A program made the translations under genes and the position numbers. From positions 1,015 through 20,078 of the forward strand of contig JALWNV010000062.1 in NCBI GenBank assembly GCA_027083665.1: a stretch of DNA of 19,064 nt, read 5' to 3'. How positions within the stretch are numbered: position 1 is the first letter of the stretch; every line of letters begins with the position of its first letter. The notes under the pieces were generated by a model, which worked only from the letters and a program-made list of their open reading frames with translations, was not told where the DNA came from and ran no database searches. The stretch is from Helicobacteraceae bacterium (GTDB lineage Bacteria; Campylobacterota; Campylobacteria; Campylobacterales; Sulfurimonadaceae). Shown here in pieces: positions 5,915 to 12,651 of this stretch.

Positions 5915-7183
5915 CTATTCGATATCGGCCGGATCGGCGATATAGCCGGTGACGGCTGAAGCGGCGGCGACGGCGGAGTTGGCGAGATAGACTTTCGAAC
6001 TCCGGCTTCCCATTCGCCCGACGAAGTTGCGGTTGGTGGTGGAAACGGCGACTTCGTTGTCGCCGAGGATTCCCATGTAGCCGCCCAGGCAGGCACCGCA
6101 GGTCGGATTGGAGACGACGCCGCCGGCGTCGACGATAGTATCGATGTAGCCGAGCTTCGTCGCTTCGCGCAGGATGCGCTGCGTACCGGGTGTGACGATC
6201 AGACGGACATCCTCGTGTACCGTTTTGCCTTCCAGGATCTTGGCGGCGATACGAAGGTCGCTGAGGCGTCCGTTGGTGCAGCTGCCGATGAAAGCCTGAT
6301 CGATTTTGATGCCGTCGGCGACGGCCTGCGAGAGGCTGTGCCCGTTGCTCGGCAGGAACGGATAGGCGATGACCGGCTCGAGGGTGTCGACGTCGATCTC
6401 GATCGTCTGTACATATTCCGCATCCGGATCGGAGTAGTGGATTTTCGGCTCGCGTGCGAGTGTTTTGTCCGCCAGGAAGGCTTCGGTGATCTCGTCGACG
6501 GCGACGATGCCGCTCTTGGCCCCGGCTTCGATCGCCATGTTGCACATGCTGAAACGGTCGTCCATGCTGAGGTGGCCGATGGTGTCGCCGGTGAATTCGA
6601 GGGTGCGGTACAGCGCCCCGTCGACCCCGATCATCCGGATGACTTCGAGGATGATATCCTTGCCCGTCGTGAACGGCCCCGGTTTGCCGTGCAGTACGAC
6701 CCTGATCGATTCGGGCACTTTGAACCAGTTGCCGCCGGTCATCATCGCGAAGGCGAGGTCGGTCGAGCCCATCCCTGTCGAAAAGGCGCCGAGGGCACCG
6801 TGCGTACAGGTGTGGCTGTCGGCGCCGATGATGACGTCGCCGGGAACGACAAGTCCTTTTTCGGGGAGCAGCGCGTGCTCGATTCCCATATCTTTTTCAT
6901 CGAAAAAGTGCTTCATCCGGTGCTTTTTGGCGAAGTCGCGGCTGATACGCGCCTGGTTGGCAGACGCGATATCCTTGGCGGGGATGAAGTGATCGAGCAC
7001 GATGGAGAAGCCGTCGGGATTGGCAAGCTTCGCCGCGCCGCTCTCTTCGAACGCCCGGATGGAGATCGGTGTCGTGATGTCGTTGCCGATGACCATGTCG
7101 ATCGGCACCCGGACGATTTCGCCGGCATGAACCGTTTTGCCGGCATGTTCCGAGAAGATTTTTTCGGTGATAGTCTGACCCAT
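5915..7183 (-). CDS. leuC: 3-isopropylmalate dehydratase large subunit LeuC
   Basis: This 422-aa aconitase-family protein isomerises 2- to 3-isopropylmalate in leucine synthesis, as a heterodimer with LeuD. The three 4Fe-4S ligands are visible: C302 in IGSCTNGR, and C362 and C365 in NPTCGACLGG. GADSHTCTHGALGAF (120-134) is the conserved substrate/cluster loop. The length matches the short LeuC subfamily (about 420 aa) rather than the E. coli type (about 466 aa). The related homoaconitase is possible but less likely in this lineage. leuD is not in the window; mobA follows instead. The leader contains an extended -10 at 7237-7245 and a strong hairpin at 7201-7221 just before the AAGG ribosome-binding site. 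Confidence 0.94.
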   Translation of the reverse strand: MGQTITEKIFSEHAGKTVHAGEIVRVPIDMVIGNDITTPISIRAFEESGAAKLANPDGFSIVLDHFIPAKDIASANQARISRDFAKKHRMKHFFDEKDMGIEHALLPEKGLVVPGDVIIGADSHTCTHGALGAFSTGMGSTDLAFAMMTGGNWFKVPESIRVVLHGKPGPFTTGKDIILEVIRMIGVDGALYRTLEFTGDTIGHLSMDDRFSMCNMAIEAGAKSGIVAVDEITEAFLADKTLAREPKIHYSDPDAEYVQTIEIDVDTLEPVIAYPFLPSNGHSLSQAVADGIKIDQAFIGSCTNGRLSDLRIAAKILEGKTVHEDVRLIVTPGTQRILREATKLGYIDTIVDAGGVVSNPTCGACLGGYMGILGDNEVAVSTTNRNFVGRMGSRSSKVYLANSAVAAASAVTGYIADPADIE

Positions 7184-7200
7184 TTGCTACAGCCTTAGAT

Positions 7201-7221
7201 CGGCGCACAGAGGTGCTGCCG
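7201..7221 (-). promoter_or_regulatory. Hairpin in the leuC 5' leader
   Basis: CGGCGCAC (7201-7208) pairs with GTGC and GCCG (7213-7216, 7218-7221), giving an 8-bp GC-rich stem with one bulged base and a 4-nt loop. It starts about 10 nt after the predicted transcription start and ends 4 nt before the AAGG ribosome-binding site (7193-7196). It could affect initiation or mRNA stability. No Leu-codon leader peptide or T-tract is seen, so classical attenuation is unlikely. Confidence 0.45.
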
Positions 7222-7236
7222 GAAAATAATGGTGCG

Positions 7237-7245
7237 ATTATACCA
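7237..7245 (-). promoter_or_regulatory. Extended -10 promoter of leuC-mobA
   Basis: TGGTATAAT on the minus strand is a perfect extended -10, identical to that of moaC, 54 nt upstream of the leuC ATG. No convincing -35. Confidence 0.6.
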
Positions 7246-7290
7246 TTTTCCTGACGGTTCTTTTGTTGTGACAGAGCTATGACAGTGCTG

Positions 7291-7299
7291 TGATATACT
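7291..7299 (+). promoter_or_regulatory. Extended -10 promoter of the first DUF481 gene
   Basis: TGATATACT fits TGnTATAAT with one mismatch. Transcription would begin near 7306, about 10 nt before the long structured leader at 7316-7435, and reach the TTG start after about 170 nt. Confidence 0.5.
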
Positions 7300-7315
7300 T
7301 CGAGCCGACATTTGC

Positions 7316-7435
7316 CGTATGGGGCGTTCCGTTCGGAAGACGGCCGGGGTGCGGTTTTCGATATCGCGCAAATACGATGGGATCGGTATACCCGATAAGG
7401 TGTTTCCCCTAGCCCGTCTTACGGATGCCCATACG
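7316..7435 (+). promoter_or_regulatory. Highly structured 5' leader RNA (candidate cis-regulatory element)
   Basis: The two ends pair in one register: 7316-7323 with 7428-7435 (8 bp, CGTATGGG/CCCATACG), 7325-7327 with 7425-7427 (3 bp, one a G-U), 7329-7332 with 7421-7424 (4 bp), 7337-7343 with 7414-7420 (7 bp, AAGACGG/CCGTCTT) and 7346-7349 with 7406-7409 (4 bp). That is about 26 bp interrupted by small bulges. The enclosed 56 nt can form two hairpins: 7351-7355 with 7363-7367, and ATCGG/CCGAT at 7382-7396 with a 5-nt loop. The element lies between a promoter and the ribosome-binding site of the DUF481 gene. No signature of 6S, 4.5S, tmRNA, RNase P or a riboswitch known to me is present, and no T-tract follows. 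Confidence 0.6.
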
Positions 7436-7478
7436 CAGAGAGCTGACAACCAAAACAAAGAACGAAGAAGGAGAAACA

Positions 7479-8273
7479 TTGAAAAAAACTGCACTTATTT
7501 CGCTGGCGGCCGGTGCCGCCTTGTTCGGTGCCGATGCGGTAAAAGACCCCAATGCGTTTGTGACGCATACGGAGCTCAGTTATGTTCAGACGGGCGGTAA
7601 CACCGATACGACGGCGTTTTCGCTCGATTTTACCGGGAAAAAAGCCTGGGATACGCAGAGCCTGAAGCTTGACTTCGATGCCCTGTACGGTACCGAGAAC
7701 AGCATCGAAAACAAGAACAAGCTCTTTACCGAGCTCAACTACGACTGGCAATTTGCCGAATATTTTACGCTCAATTATCTCGCCGGGTATAAAAACGACA
7801 AGTTTTCCGGTTACGAGTACCAGTTCTATACCGGTCCGGGTGCGAAATATATTGCGCTCGACGGCAAGACATTCGGACTCGATTTTCAGGGCAACGTTTT
7901 GTACAGCGCCGACGAGACCATGGACAAATATTATGACGCCAACGGTGACGAGATCAAGTATCCCTATCCCGACGGCACGGCCGGTGCAAGAGTCGAACCC
8001 GGGGAATTTGACGGTTATTACGGTGCGATGCTCAAAGGCAATTTCAGCTGGGTGATCGTAGAGGGCTTCAAGTTTCTCCAGGAAGCGAGCTACCGGACAA
8101 GCTTCGAGGACGGTTCGAACTATTTCGTCTATTCCAAAACGGCGGTCGAGAGCAAGATCAGCGACATGTTCTCGCTGGGGATCAGCTACAAAATCGATTA
8201 CGCGAATCTGCCGCCGGAGGGCAACGAACGTACCGATACGACCTTTATGACCTCTTTGATTATCGACTACTAA
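7479..8273 (+). CDS. DUF481 outer-membrane beta-barrel protein (first copy)
   Basis: From the TTG start the product is 264 aa. It has a Sec signal peptide ending near LFGADA, then alternating hydrophobic and polar strands typical of a small barrel. ELSYVQTGGNTDTTAFSLDF and SLKLDFDALYG are the usual DUF481 opening, and it ends in an aromatic residue (IIDY), as outer-membrane barrels do. DUF481 proteins are thought to be salt- or stress-related outer-membrane proteins; no substrate is established. TTG 7479 was chosen because AAGGAG (7468-7473) is 5 nt upstream and the next residues are KKTALIS, a normal signal peptide; the in-frame ATG at 7425 would add 18 polar residues and would remove bases from the leader structure. 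A related gene follows on the same strand. Confidence 0.82.
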   Translation: MKKTALISLAAGAALFGADAVKDPNAFVTHTELSYVQTGGNTDTTAFSLDFTGKKAWDTQSLKLDFDALYGTENSIENKNKLFTELNYDWQFAEYFTLNYLAGYKNDKFSGYEYQFYTGPGAKYIALDGKTFGLDFQGNVLYSADETMDKYYDANGDEIKYPYPDGTAGARVEPGEFDGYYGAMLKGNFSWVIVEGFKFLQEASYRTSFEDGSNYFVYSKTAVESKISDMFSLGISYKIDYANLPPEGNERTDTTFMTSLIIDY

Positions 8274-8277
8274 ACAC

Positions 8278-8283
8278 TATAAT
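8278..8283 (+). promoter_or_regulatory. Candidate -10 of the second DUF481 gene
   Basis: A perfect TATAAT begins 5 nt after the stop of the first DUF481 gene. Transcription from near 8290 would include the hairpin at 8299-8315, so the second gene can be expressed on its own. Confidence 0.5.
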
Positions 8284-8298
8284 TCCGTCTGAAATTTC

Positions 8299-8315
8299 CG
8301 AGCCGGTACGGCTCG
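8299..8315 (+). promoter_or_regulatory. Perfect hairpin between the two DUF481 genes
   Basis: CGAGCCG (8299-8305) and CGGCTCG (8309-8315) form a 7-bp stem with a GTA loop. No T-run follows, so it is not a normal terminator. It lies in the leader of the second gene, 17 nt before its ATG. It could be a processing or stabilising hairpin or a regulator site. Confidence 0.5.
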
Positions 8316-8331
8316 TTACGATGGAGTTCCC

Positions 8332-9087
8332 ATGATTCGCTTTATTCTGCTCATTTTTGCCGTGTCCCTGCCCCTGTCGGCGGGTATCATTCCCATCAAG
8401 CCCCGAGAGGTCGGCGAACATCCCGGCCTCAGCGGCGAACTCGCCGCATCGTTGTCGACCAAGCGCGGCAATACCGAAACGGACAACTATGCCGCGAGCG
8501 CCAAGATGACCTACGACAGCAATGCGACCTACCTCGTTTGGGGAATGGTACGCGCGGAGTACGGTGAAGCGGCCGGGACGAAGAATACCAACAACTCTTT
8601 CGCCCACCTGCGCTATATCCATCAGGTCGTCGGCAATGCGACCGTCGCGGAGGTGTTCGGACAGATCGAGGATGACGAGTTCAAGTCGATCAAAGACCGG
8701 GCGCTCGCCGGGGCCGGGCTACGATGGCGATTCTGGAACGAGCATCACGCTTACGGCGGACTCTTTTTCGGGCTGGGAGCGTTTTACGAGTATGTAGGGT
8801 ATTCGACACAGACCGATCCGCTCGAGCGTAACGGCAGGCTGAATGCCTATCTGGCCTATACGGTCCATTTCCACAAAGACGCGATGTTCGGTCTGATCGG
8901 ATACTATCAGCCCCGGCTCAACGAATTCTCCGACTTCATGGTCAATACCTCCGCCAAAGTCGAAGTGCCGATCTACGGTCGGCTTTATTTCGCTTTTTTG
9001 GTGCTTTATACGCATGACGCCGTACCGGCGACGGGGCGGAAAATGGACGATTTCAGTCAGTTGACGCAGCTTAAGTGGAAGTTCTGA
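8332..9087 (+). CDS. DUF481 outer-membrane beta-barrel protein (second copy)
   Basis: This 251-aa protein has a signal peptide (MIRFILLIFAVSLPLSAG) and a DUF481 body. LSGELAASLSTKRGNTETDNYAASAKMTYDS shows the GNTxTxxx opening; the repeated amphipathic strands and the final aromatic residue (KWKF) indicate an outer-membrane barrel like E. coli YdiY. GGAG lies 5 nt upstream of the ATG. It shares the GNTDT/GNTET motif with the preceding gene but little else by eye, so the pair looks like an old duplication or two separate family members. The end overlaps the convergent MFS gene by 17 nt. Function beyond the envelope is not predictable. Confidence 0.82.
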   Translation: MIRFILLIFAVSLPLSAGIIPIKPREVGEHPGLSGELAASLSTKRGNTETDNYAASAKMTYDSNATYLVWGMVRAEYGEAAGTKNTNNSFAHLRYIHQVVGNATVAEVFGQIEDDEFKSIKDRALAGAGLRWRFWNEHHAYGGLFFGLGAFYEYVGYSTQTDPLERNGRLNAYLAYTVHFHKDAMFGLIGYYQPRLNEFSDFMVNTSAKVEVPIYGRLYFAFLVLYTHDAVPATGRKMDDFSQLTQLKWKF

Positions 9088-10180
9088 CGCCGCGTCCGGC
9101 AGCCAGCGCCGCCGATGCCGCCGCCGCGGTCAATGCCGCTGCGAGAAAGAGTTTGTCGGGCCAATACTGATAGATATAGCCCGAGCCGACCGCGCCGATA
9201 AATCCTCCCAGACCGTAGCTGATGCCGAAAAAGAACTGCTGTGCCAGCCGTTTTTGCGGATAAAGGGTAAAGAGATGGCTGATGGCGGCGGTATGGAAAA
9301 GGGCGAAGCTGACCGCATGCATACTCTGTGCGGCGAACAACAGTGTCAGATGGTCGGGAAAGCGCCAGACGATGAGCCAGCGGACGACGGTCAAGACGGC
9401 GGAAAATTCCAGCAGCCGGTGCAGGTTGCGATGCAGGAGAGGCCCTTGAAAATAAAACAGAACGATCTCCGCGATAACACCGAAACTCCATAGATAGACC
9501 GTCATCTCCATGCTGATGCCGTGTGCGGTTTCATAAATGGTGAAGAAGTTGTAAAACGGTCCGAAGCTGACTTGCATGAGCAGAAAACCGATCCACAGCC
9601 CCGGATGGGTGAGTAGGGAAAAAGTTCTGACGTTGTCCGGATCGAACGGTTCGGTTTTGCTTTTGGCATCGTGCCGGGCGATGATGTAACCGAAGAGTGC
9701 GGTAAAGAGCGTTGTACCGAGCAAAAACTGCAGGGCCGTATCGGGACGGGTGAGCACCTTGACCAATACCAGTGCGACGAGGATGAAACCGACGGATCCG
9801 AACAGACGCACTTTGCCGTAGCGCGCCTTTCCGATCAGTTCGAGAACGATCACCTCGATATAGGGCAGAATCAGACTCAGACCGATTCCGAACGCGATAT
9901 TGACCGACAGGAGGGCCCAGAAGTGATGCAGCGCCGCAAAAAGCGATGCCGCGGCCGCGACCATCAGCCCCAAGGCGGCGTTGAAGACGGTGCGGTCGAG
10001 TTTCAGGCCCCGGACAAATGCGAAAGGGACGGCGAACCGCACCAGCGGTGCGGCGGCGAAAACGATGCCGATTTCCGAGGGGGTGTAGCCCACGGTCGCG
10101 AGGACCTTGGGCATAAAGATGACATAGACGCCGATAATGGCGAAGTAGAAGAAGTAGAAGGCGGAGACGAGAAGGGCCAT
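9071..10180 (-). CDS. MFS transporter, MFS_1-like (HcaT/nucleoside-permease type)
   Basis: This 369-aa protein has about 12 hydrophobic segments, short loops and the compact size of the HcaT/LacY-like MFS group. It starts directly in the first helix (MALLVSAFYFFYFAIIGVYVIFMP). RLFGSVGFILVALVLV (124-139) resembles the R-x-WGSIGF motif of that group. A Pro-Tyr-Ile-Glu (PYIEVIVLELIG) precedes it. The substrate cannot be read from the sequence. It begins immediately after the stop of the RDD gene (TAA then ATG), with AAAGG as ribosome-binding site inside that gene's end, so the two are co-translated. The long tail-to-tail overlap with the DUF481 gene is discussed as a separate finding. Confidence 0.8.
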   Translation of the reverse strand: MALLVSAFYFFYFAIIGVYVIFMPKVLATVGYTPSEIGIVFAAAPLVRFAVPFAFVRGLKLDRTVFNAALGLMVAAAASLFAALHHFWALLSVNIAFGIGLSLILPYIEVIVLELIGKARYGKVRLFGSVGFILVALVLVKVLTRPDTALQFLLGTTLFTALFGYIIARHDAKSKTEPFDPDNVRTFSLLTHPGLWIGFLLMQVSFGPFYNFFTIYETAHGISMEMTVYLWSFGVIAEIVLFYFQGPLLHRNLHRLLEFSAVLTVVRWLIVWRFPDHLTLLFAAQSMHAVSFALFHTAAISHLFTLYPQKRLAQQFFFGISYGLGGFIGAVGSGYIYQYWPDKLFLAAALTAAAASAALAAGRGVRTST

Positions 10181-10693
10181 TTACACCTTTATGACGGCTG
10201 TGCCGCTGATGAGATCGTGCAGTGCCCGCTTGTCGGGGCGGGACATACCGGTGAAAAAACCGACAAGCGTGACGGCGGAGATGAAGTAGGCGAAAAAACG
10301 TACGATCAGTTTGCCCCAGGAGGCTGTTTCGAAGGTGTTGGCGTCGACGACCTTGATCTCCATCATCTTTTTGCCGGGTGTTTGGCCGCTGGCATGCCAG
10401 AACAGGACGAACGTTACGCAGTATAAAATGATCTGGACGATGGAAGCGAGGGGGTCGGGAGCGTGTTTTTTCGCTTCGGCCGGGTCGAGAATGACGTCGA
10501 GCCCGCCGGCGCTGTCCATCATCCGGTCGTGACCGAAAGCGATCATAATGATCAGGGTAATGGGAATGCCGATCATGAAGATATCGGTCGTAAACGCCAT
10601 TGCACGTTCTTTGAAGTCGGCATAGCGCACTTTCGGCTGTGCGGATTTTTTGTTTCCGGAGTGTTTTTTTTGTTTGATTTTTCGCCATCGCAT
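10181..10693 (-). CDS. RDD family integral membrane protein
   Basis: This 170-aa protein has a basic N-terminus (RKIKQKKHSGNKK) and then the RDD layout: RYADFKERAMAFTTDIFMIGIPITLII with the Arg and Asp residues (23-49), a second membrane segment (IVQIILYCVTFVLFWHASG), TPGKKMMEIKVVDA (105-118), a third membrane segment and a C-terminal RALHDLISGTAVIKV in which the D and the SGT are typical. RDD proteins are of largely unknown function; some have been linked to sodium tolerance. The predicted -10 ends only 6 nt before the ATG, so the mRNA may be leaderless. An MFS transporter follows without a gap. If transcription really starts at 10693, a slightly shorter product from GTG codon 22 is an alternative. 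Confidence 0.82.
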   Translation of the reverse strand: MRWRKIKQKKHSGNKKSAQPKVRYADFKERAMAFTTDIFMIGIPITLIIMIAFGHDRMMDSAGGLDVILDPAEAKKHAPDPLASIVQIILYCVTFVLFWHASGQTPGKKMMEIKVVDANTFETASWGKLIVRFFAYFISAVTLVGFFTGMSRPDKRALHDLISGTAVIKV

Positions 10694-10699
10694 AGGCGC

Positions 10700-10705
10700 A
10701 TTATA
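10700..10705 (-). promoter_or_regulatory. -10 of the RDD-MFS operon, implying a leaderless start
   Basis: Perfect TATAAT on the minus strand, separated from the ATG at 10693 by 6 nt (GCGCCT). The normal distance from -10 to the start of transcription puts +1 on or next to the A of the ATG. Confidence 0.45.
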
Positions 10706-10912
10706 GCGAAACCGGGAGTATTTTATTCGTCATACTTAAAATAAACATAAATAAGAAGGGCGCCTTTGAGTATTTACGTTCCGTTTACCGCCTTCGCCGT
10801 ATACTTTCACTGTCTCAACGACATGTAGCAGTCATTGAGTTTCATTTTACACACTCCTTTTATACACTTTGACGGCAGTCCGGTTTTTCCCCTCCTTTTA
10901 TCCGGGCTGCAT

Positions 10913-12535
10913 TTATTTCTCCGACGACACATCGCACTGCATTGCCTGATCGACCAGTACCTGCGCGACTTCGCGTTTTCCGTCGACGATACGGCTGATA
11001 TTGAGATCTTTGAGCATGCTTTTCTCCTCGAGTGTCGTGATCTTGACGACGAGATTGGCCTGAGGGTTGATGGTGAGAACGGTTTCGCAGATCAGGTGTT
11101 TTTTGTCGGGATTGTCCAGCGTGACGATGACGGCTGCCGCATTTTCCGTATGCAGAATCTCCGCGATGGCGGTTTTGGAGAGGTCTCCGAGATAGATGGG
11201 CTCTTTGGCTGCAAGCCCCTCTTTGACATGTTTGAGAGAATTGTCGATGATCACGTAGTCAATTCCGCGGGTTTTGAGCTTTTCGGCGACAAATTTTCCG
11301 ACGATGCTGTAACCGCAGACGATGACGTGGTTTTTGCGTTCGGCGATGGGAGAGAGATCGTCGTGCAGCTCTTCCTGGCGAAAGCGCTTCATGATGAACG
11401 GGTGTATATGCGGCAGATACAGCGGGGTCAGAACGAGCGAGACGACGACCATCATGATCAGGGTTTGTTCGAGGTCGGGCCGGATGAGGTGCTCCGTCGC
11501 CGCCAGTGCAAAAATGGCGAAGGAGAATTCTCCAAGCTGTGAAAGGGCCAGTGCGGTCTTGAGTGCGACGGGGGTTTTGCTGTTGAGACGGATGATGGCG
11601 AAGATGATCAGGCTCTTGAGCGCCATGACGATCAACAGGGAACCGAGAATGTTCCAAAGGTGATGGAAGAAAAATGACAGGTCGATTTTCATACCGACTG
11701 TGACGAAGAACACTCCCAGCAGCAGATCCTTGAACGAAGCGATATCGGCTTCGACCTTATGATGGTATTTGGTTTCGGCGATGATGACGCCGGCGAGAAA
11801 GGCGCCGAGAGAGTAGGTGAACCCCAGAAAGTCCGCCAGCAGCGACGCTCCGACGGCGATGACGAGGACCGAACCGAGGAAAAGCTCCTCCTCCGCACTC
11901 TCGGCGGCGAAATGCAGCAGCCATGTCATGAGCGGCCGCCCGATGAAAAACAGCAGTACCATGATGAACGCGGCGCTTTCAAGAGTATGCAGCAGCGTTT
12001 TCGACCAGTCGCCCCCGTCGCTGGAGAGAAATCCGATCAGCAGCAGAATCGGGATGACCGCGATATCCTGAAAGATCAGAATGCCCATCGAACGTTGGCC
12101 GTAGGGCAGATAGATCTCTTTGGACGTTTTGAGGTAGCTGAGTACGACGGCGGTCGAAGAGAGGGCGAAAGCGCTGGCGATGATAATCGATGAGGTCAGC
12201 GGCACGCCGAACAGGCCGTAGGCCAGCCCGAAAACGGCGGCAGCGGTAAATGCGACCTGCATTGCGCCGTTGAGAAAGACGATCTTTTTCAACGCCCCCA
12301 GCCGCGGCAGAGAGAGTTCGAGACCGATAGTAAACATCAAAAAGACGATTCCGAACTCGGCGATCTGTTCGAGCAGGTGCGAATCGTTGAAATGGCGCAG
12401 ATCGAAGGCATAGACGATGATCGTTCCCGTAAAGATATAGCCGATGACCTGCGAGATCCCCAGCCGTTTGAGCAGCAGGTTCAGCACAACGGAGATGGCC
12501 AGTGCCGCGACGGCGTACAGGAGCGTATTTTCCAT
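10913..12535 (-). CDS. Kef-type (CPA2) cation:proton antiporter with TrkA-N domain
   Basis: This 540-aa membrane protein has about 12 helices (1-385) and a cytoplasmic nucleotide-binding domain. FGIVFLMFTIGLELS (61-75), FQDIAVIP with Asp157, GFTYSLGAFLAGVIIAET (238-255) and SQLGEFSFA (332-340) are CPA2 signatures. HVIVCGYSIVGKFVAEKL (403-420) starts a TrkA-N (RCK) domain; its glycine motif reads GYSIVG instead of GYGxxG. No full TrkA-C domain follows. Such proteins exchange K+ or Na+ for protons and are gated by the RCK domain, in Kef by glutathione adducts. Whether this is KefB/KefC or another CPA2 branch cannot be decided here. The gene is divergent from pyrG and the ATG at 12535 lacks a good ribosome-binding site. 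Confidence 0.9.
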   Translation of the reverse strand: MENTLLYAVAALAISVVLNLLLKRLGISQVIGYIFTGTIIVYAFDLRHFNDSHLLEQIAEFGIVFLMFTIGLELSLPRLGALKKIVFLNGAMQVAFTAAAVFGLAYGLFGVPLTSSIIIASAFALSSTAVVLSYLKTSKEIYLPYGQRSMGILIFQDIAVIPILLLIGFLSSDGGDWSKTLLHTLESAAFIMVLLFFIGRPLMTWLLHFAAESAEEELFLGSVLVIAVGASLLADFLGFTYSLGAFLAGVIIAETKYHHKVEADIASFKDLLLGVFFVTVGMKIDLSFFFHHLWNILGSLLIVMALKSLIIFAIIRLNSKTPVALKTALALSQLGEFSFAIFALAATEHLIRPDLEQTLIMMVVVSLVLTPLYLPHIHPFIMKRFRQEELHDDLSPIAERKNHVIVCGYSIVGKFVAEKLKTRGIDYVIIDNSLKHVKEGLAAKEPIYLGDLSKTAIAEILHTENAAAVIVTLDNPDKKHLICETVLTINPQANLVVKITTLEEKSMLKDLNISRIVDGKREVAQVLVDQAMQCDVSSEK

Positions 12536-12556
12536 GGCGAGACAACTTTTTCTGAA

Positions 12557-12562
12557 AGTATA
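12557..12562 (-). promoter_or_regulatory. Candidate -10 of the Kef-type gene
   Basis: TATACT on the minus strand, preceded by TTGGG, 21 nt upstream of the ATG at 12535. Divergent from the pyrG promoter 54 nt away. Confidence 0.4.
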
Positions 12563-12615
12563 CCCAACGTGCCGGCCGGAGTGTCAATCTCATACGCCGA
12601 TAAGCGTTTGCCCGA

Positions 12616-12621
12616 TATAAT
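12616..12621 (+). promoter_or_regulatory. -10 of pyrG
   Basis: Perfect TATAAT. Transcription from about 12628 leaves a 24-nt leader to ATG 12652 but only 9 nt to ATG 12637, which supports the downstream start. Confidence 0.5.
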
Positions 12622-12651
12622 TGCGCAAACCATACGATGACGGGGACGGTG

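Noticed and set aside
6215..7198. Open frame of 327 codons on the plus strand
   Set aside because: Antisense to leuC, whose iron-sulfur motifs are unambiguous.
7316..7435. 6S, 4.5S (SRP), tmRNA or RNase P RNA as identity of the structured leader
   Set aside because: The conserved SRP apical motif, the tmRNA ends and the RNase P core motifs are absent, and the element leads directly into a coding sequence.
8299..8315. Rho-independent terminator after the first DUF481 gene
   Set aside because: The stem is perfect but is followed by TTACGATGG rather than a T-tract, and a promoter lies upstream of it.
9531..10688. Open frame of 385 codons on the minus strand beginning at the second ATG of the RDD gene
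   Set aside because: It runs out of frame through the RDD and MFS genes and is Arg/His-rich without membrane segments.
10804..10842. 12-codon minus-strand mini-ORF (MKLNDCYMSLRQ) with a GGAG site upstream, between the Kef and RDD genes
   Set aside because: Too short to support as a gene; the frame beyond its TGA reads on in pieces and could be a decayed gene, but no family is recognisable.
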